Below the pieces are notes generated by a model, which made no database searches, had not been told where the DNA came from, and saw only the letters and a program-made list of their open reading frames with translations. A stretch of 64,000 bases of DNA from Henricia sp. BOLD:AAB3569. Its lineage: Eukaryota; Echinodermata; Asteroidea; Spinulosida; Echinasteridae. Of this stretch, positions 54,601-60,600 are shown one piece after another; the stretch's first letter is position 1, and each line of letters starts with the position of its first letter. The DNA is taken from NCBI GenBank assembly GCA_037783545.1, contig JBBELK010000514.1, forward strand, positions 186,001 through 250,000, read 5' to 3'. Both the position numbers and the translations under genes were made by a program.

Positions 54601-57600
54601 TCAACCTCGCCGCACACTTCGCTCTAGTTCTTTAACTCAACTCAAGCAACCAGTCACTCGCACTAAGTTTTATGGTCATCGCTCCTTTTCGTTTTCAGCC
54701 CCTGTGCTCTGGAACTCTTTACCACAACACATCAAGGATGCGCAAACCCAATCAGAATTTAAAACATTGCTCAAGACACATCTCTTTTTATAATTGTTGT
54801 ATAATTTCTTTCTCTAGTTCATTGTATACTACAAATTAATGTAAAATAAATTCTTGTCAAGCGCTTCGGGACGCCAGTGTGAAGCGCTATATAAAAACCG
54901 TTATTATTATTATTATTATTATTATTCGTCTAACTTTTGAGAAAACAGTCAAAAAGGGTTTGCAGTCATTTCGCCCTGAACCATTTCGCCCTGAACCACG
55001 GCCTATGCGCGAAGTGGTTTTAGGCGAAGTGGCATTTGGGCGATGTAGTGTTTGGACGAAGTAATTTGGGGCGAAATGGCACTCAGGCGAAGTGATTTGG
55101 GGCGAAATGGTTTTGGGGCGAATTGAATTTTCGTCTCATGAGATGAAAACTAATTGTTTTACTCATTTCTCAAAGACTATAGCACTTCAGACAAAACCAT
55201 TTCAGGGGAAGTTTTCTACGGTCATCATGTTTATATTGTGCAAGTTAGGCGTAAATCTGTGAACATTTCTGATTTTCGAGATTACCAATGATGTATACTG
55301 CCTTTAAATGCAAAATAACTGCACCTTTCACTTTGCACTTATTTATTTTATTTATAATTCTGTCTCTCTATTATAATTACAACATGTAAATCAAGTTTTT
55401 GGAAAGAAATATAATTGTTACAAAAATTCATACCCAAAACAAATTGTGCCCTCCTTTTGTTCCGCCATACTTCTAAAAGGCTGATGAAGATTCCACTGTT
55501 GTATGGTGAGATGACATCACAAACTGACTCATCACGAATATGGAAAATGTGCAAGTTACAGAAAACACATCAATAAAAAATTGTAAATACAGTTCAGAAA
55601 ATCCATAAATTTAACTGAAGTTGATGCGAGTCATACAGCATCATTTTATGAATTTAAAATCTGGTTCAAACCACCTCCCCCCACCCCCCGCCCCCCTTAT
55701 TTTTACTGTAGACCAATGTACAGTGTAATCAGAATTTTTATGCAATTTGTGTTGATTTCAGAAACTCGGACGAATCTGGGAAGAACACAAAGCTGTTCAT
55801 AAGGATGCAGTCATACCAGAGGAATTGGTAAATTTATTTTGGTAGCTAAAATTATACTTAGACTTTTTATCACAATTAAGAAAAGAAATAGTCTTAAAGG
55901 CCCTCTGTATCATTTGCAAGATAAATATTTTACAGATTCATGGAATAAGAGTGTAACATATCTAAGGAAGAATGTTGGTAAACTAGCCTGAAGAAATTTT
56001 AGCTACTTTATCAATGCTTCAGAAAACCTTGAAAATCTATATATGGATTTTGTGTCCCGTGCACAGGACTTTTTTTGGAAAACCACCTTCAGTTGTCAAT
56101 TTCTAGCGTGAAATACCATTTTGGACGGAAATAAATTCATGTGGTGTTTGTTACCATTGCTACCAACACTTTGAGTAAGGTTTTCCTTGCCAACTCATGA
56201 AAAACAACATTGGGTCATTGCAAATGATACAGTGGGCCTTTAAAGCCCAGAAACTGCACTGCATCTTGTGCACATGATCTGTATGAGATATTGTATTAAA
56301 ACTTAATTGCGTCATTTATGTTTGTATCATTTTAACATGCACATGAAGGACAAAAATCTTTCTACATTGGTATGCAACTATTTATGCACTTTTCTTATAA
56401 TCTGTAATCCTGCTATTAAGAATCTTGCTCGTTTCTATATCTAATTTGAGTTAATTTGAGTGAAACTGCTTATTTGATGTAGCTGAGTGGAAGTGAGCTA
56501 ATCCTTGACAGTGAGGGAACTGTGACACCAGTCAACAGAATGCATGGAGAAAACAGGGTGAGTACAACAGCAGCAGTCTGGACTCCATCCAGACACATTT
56601 TCAAGTCGGTATACTTTCGCTTAAAGGCCCTGTGGATGATCTGTTTTTGAGCGATTCTGCGAATAAAACCATTATAAATCAAAAGAAAGACATCAACAAA
56701 CTCATCCGAAGAAATTTCAGCTTTGTCAAATGTACCACGTTTAAAAAAACAATGAAAATCCATATGCGTTTTCCTGGTCTTGGCGGAGTGTTTCAAATAT
56801 TCGTTCTCAGTTGATCGGGTACTATGTGGCTTGCGTCATGCACTCTGTGGCGCACATACTGCGTGTGCGCGCGATCCATAAAAATGCATCGCGTTGGAAC
56901 ACGCACACGGAGTACACAGCGCCCATGCATTTTGGACCGCGTAGATGTGAACCAAAAATAAGTAAATCGTTTGCAAACGATCTAAATAATTTCATCTTTA
57001 CGGATTATTTTCTGGTAAAGTTATATCATTTTGAGCGAAAGCCTTTCAATGGATAGTTGCTATTAATTCAATCTTTACTTTCAGAACGTTTCCCCTGTAA
57101 ACTCGTCGATTACTTTTTGGGGTCATTGCAAATGATCCACTGGGCCTTTAATTGGAATAGTTGGAATAGTTGAACTATTGAAATATACAAAAGAGTTTAA
57201 TGCAGCATTAAATTAGGAATTAAAAGTGGGTTTGAATGGTTATAAACATACATTTAAAACCGGATAGGGGCCTGGACGCTGACAATGGCCCAAGCCAATT
57301 AAGGCGTGGGCCATTACTGGCGTCTATCCAATTTTAAAACGGATTGTTTAAGACCAGCAAAACCAACTTTTAATCCCATTCATAAATGGGATTAATTATG
57401 TTGTGTAAATTGGTAAAACTCACCAAAATTAGCTTGTCGTTGCATTCACTTTTTGCTTCATCTTGTTGTTTGTACGTTCAAACTGCTAGCTGTGCGTCAA
57501 GATGTTTGTTCGATCGCGAGCGTTACGCTTATAATGCAGATGTTTGGTGTACGCGCACGCAGATGACCCGGTAGATGTCGCATGCACAGTGCAAATTTTG

Positions 57601-60600
57601 CTGTAGGGAGCTTGCAGTTTCTGGGCTGCGTACGTGTGCGAGTTCCATACGCTTACTAGGGCGCAGGCAGAAACGCGAGCCAGCTAGTTTTAAACACTGG
57701 TTATTATCATTCGTTTAAAACCGACCACGTGATGTGTTCTCAGCCAATGAGGATGCGTAAACTGTCTAAGGTATTTATGAATTCCAGTTTTTCCCTTTTA
57801 CCTTGAAACACACAAGCATTTTATGCAACTAGTCTACTGCAAGTCTCGCCAGAGCTATAAGTTACAAATGATGAATTTAGGCAATCTTGACTCAGACAAC
57901 GACTTGACAAAGACCCATGGAATTGTAGAGACTTGCAGAGCCTTGAATACAACACTGCCAATGTCATCAGGTTCTCCCTATCACAATCTAAACAAACACA
58001 AATGCGGCTTCATATAACGGACAGCTTGCCAGTGATGTCATGCCTTCTGCTAATGTGTCATTTGATGATTGTGGCCTGAGGAAAGTGTATTGGCTGCACT
58101 TACCCTTGTTGATTTACCTTGCTTTTGATTGTTGGGCTACTGTTGCTGTACTTTGTGCTGGGTTAGATTAAATGCTTGTTTATGTTACGTAAGTTGAAGC
58201 ATTTCCACCTAACCGTCAGTGATTTGGTCACTGTCTTTGTTTCTTTTGTGCGCCCTGTTTTAGAATACGCTGTACCATTCTTGACCAGTGGCATTACTAA
58301 AAAGCAGTATGCAGATTTAGAACGAGTGCAGAAGTGGGCATGCAAAATTATTTTTGGTACGGAGTACCATTCGTACTCTAATGCGTTGGAATTACTTCAG
58401 CTAGATACACTGCAAGTACGAAGGCACAATTTGTGCTAATCATTTGCAAAATCACTCCCTATTTCTGTGTTGAAAAAACACCTCCCTCCTGTTGTTACAA
58501 CTAGATATCAATTGCAGAACTCGGATCAGTACTCCATGTTCCGTTGTAGAACTGAACGTTTCAAGAAAAGTCCCCTTCCGTTTCTTATTCGGTTGCTGAA
58601 TAATACCAAGTAGTACGTGTACCTTGGCCTTGGCTGTAGTCTTAATCCACACTTATTTTTAGTTTTAGTTTTGTCTGAATCTACATTTTTTAAAAATAAT
58701 GTATACAGTACCTGTTTTGTAATTATCTCTGTAATTCAGCCTTTGGCTGCTATTGAGATTTTAATAATAAACCAACCATGATGATGAATAAAATGCCTTT
58801 CATCAGACTATATCGTGACGACTATATCGTGAATCAAGTAAAAAAACTAAAAAAACATTCGCTCTTATAAGTTGAGAACATGCTTAACCTTTGAATGTAT
58901 CGCAAACGTGCATCATTTTTGTTTTAAATGCAAACAGGTGGCATACCTGCTAACTAGTCTGATTTTATCGTATTTGTTCTGATTTTACTGGCCGCTTTTG
59001 CTGGCCCGTCTTCAACGATCGATGTTCAGATGTTGCCTAGATTCTTTTTTTTTATCCACACTTGTGCAAGGTAAATATTTAAAACAAAACTGGTTCTTGT
59101 GATTGTTAAAATATTATTGACAATGCAAGATGATGGTTTAATTTTACGCGATTCCAAAGGTTAAAGCACCTTCCGGGATTTCTTGGTTACTATGTGGATT
59201 TTGGGGCGAAACTGCCACCAATGGTTCGAACCCTTTTATTACTGGATGGGGAGTTCTTTTTATTGTGCCTCTCTTTTTTTCCTATTTCGACACAAAACAG
59301 AACTCCCTAACCCTCTGAAATTTCGAAAATTATCGACGAGAGGGCTACCCAACTGGCGATCTACATAGTTACACGATCCACATAGTGAGCGCGTTCCACA
59401 TAGTGAGAGGTGTAAATTGCACAATCCACACAGTAACCACGTATTTGGTTACTCTGTGGATTTTCTGCCTTACTGCACACCCACACAGAGAGTTTGGTTG
59501 TGCACGGAGCATAGGGAGGTCAATCCCCCTTGTACTATCGTACTAGTCTCTACGCCTCTCCCTCACCCCCGCCCTCTCCCCTCCCCCAAATAAGCCACGC
59601 CCCTATAGCCACACCCCTTCAAATTTATTTTAATGCTTCGCTCGCAGGTGAATAACATTTGTCTGTTTTAAAAGTTGGCAGGTATGAGGTGTTTTTTTTT
59701 TCTTTTTTCTTTTTTTTAAAGTATGTCTGAGTATGTTGAGTGATGCGCACGCTTAGCTGGTGACACCTAGAGTTTCCCGGATGCTGTACATCACGAAAAG
59801 CAGTCTATAAGATCTTTTTCTTTTTTCTGTTCATATCAGGTCGGCATGGTGGCATGGAAGTTCACATTTCTAACTCCAGAGTACCCAGAGGGTCGTGATG
59901 TTATCATCATTTCCAATGACATCACCTTCAAGATTGGGTCGTTTGGACCACAGGAAGATAATCTCTTTGAGGTGAGTGGCCGCAGCGTGTGATATCTGTG
60001 GCTTTTCAAATGCTTACACTGTGTAACACCGACTTACACCAGCGCGGTCTTTTTGCCATCATGTGATAGACGAGTCTGTCCTAGTAGCAGCCACCATGCA
60101 CTGCCCGAGCTCGCAGCAGAGTCTCTGGTGTTAGGCTCGGTGTAATGACGTCACCTAGTAACCGTGCATAAGTTGCATAGTAAACATAATAAAAAATCTT
60201 ATTACAGAGAGCATCCCAGTTGGCTCGAACCCTGGGCATCCCTCGTATCTATCTATCGGCAAACAGTGGAGCGAGAATCGGTCTGGCTGAGGAAGTGAAG
60301 CAACGCTTTAAGATCGCCTGGGAAGACCCCAGCAAACCGGACAGGGTAAGTTAAGGTCAGAGGTCAGGGCAGGCATGTAGTTTGCACAACAACCCCCTCT
60401 CCCTACAATGAGCTTATTTTGGATAAAATCTTGTAGCACAAGCTAGTACGATACTATGCCCAAAAAAAAGACCATGTTTAGTGTTAGCGTGCGCGTCACT
60501 TTCAACCCTGCCCGTCAAAGCTTTTTTAAATTTTAAAACAGCCAAAATGTATCGTCAGCGTGCACGTCTCTTTCAACCCTGTGCATCAAAGGTTTTTTTA

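Noticed and set aside
57823..58017. 64-codon + frame [15 protein letters not shown]...
   Set aside because: No recognisable motif, no splice sites in the ACC phase, and it neighbours LINE debris. Noted but not called a gene.
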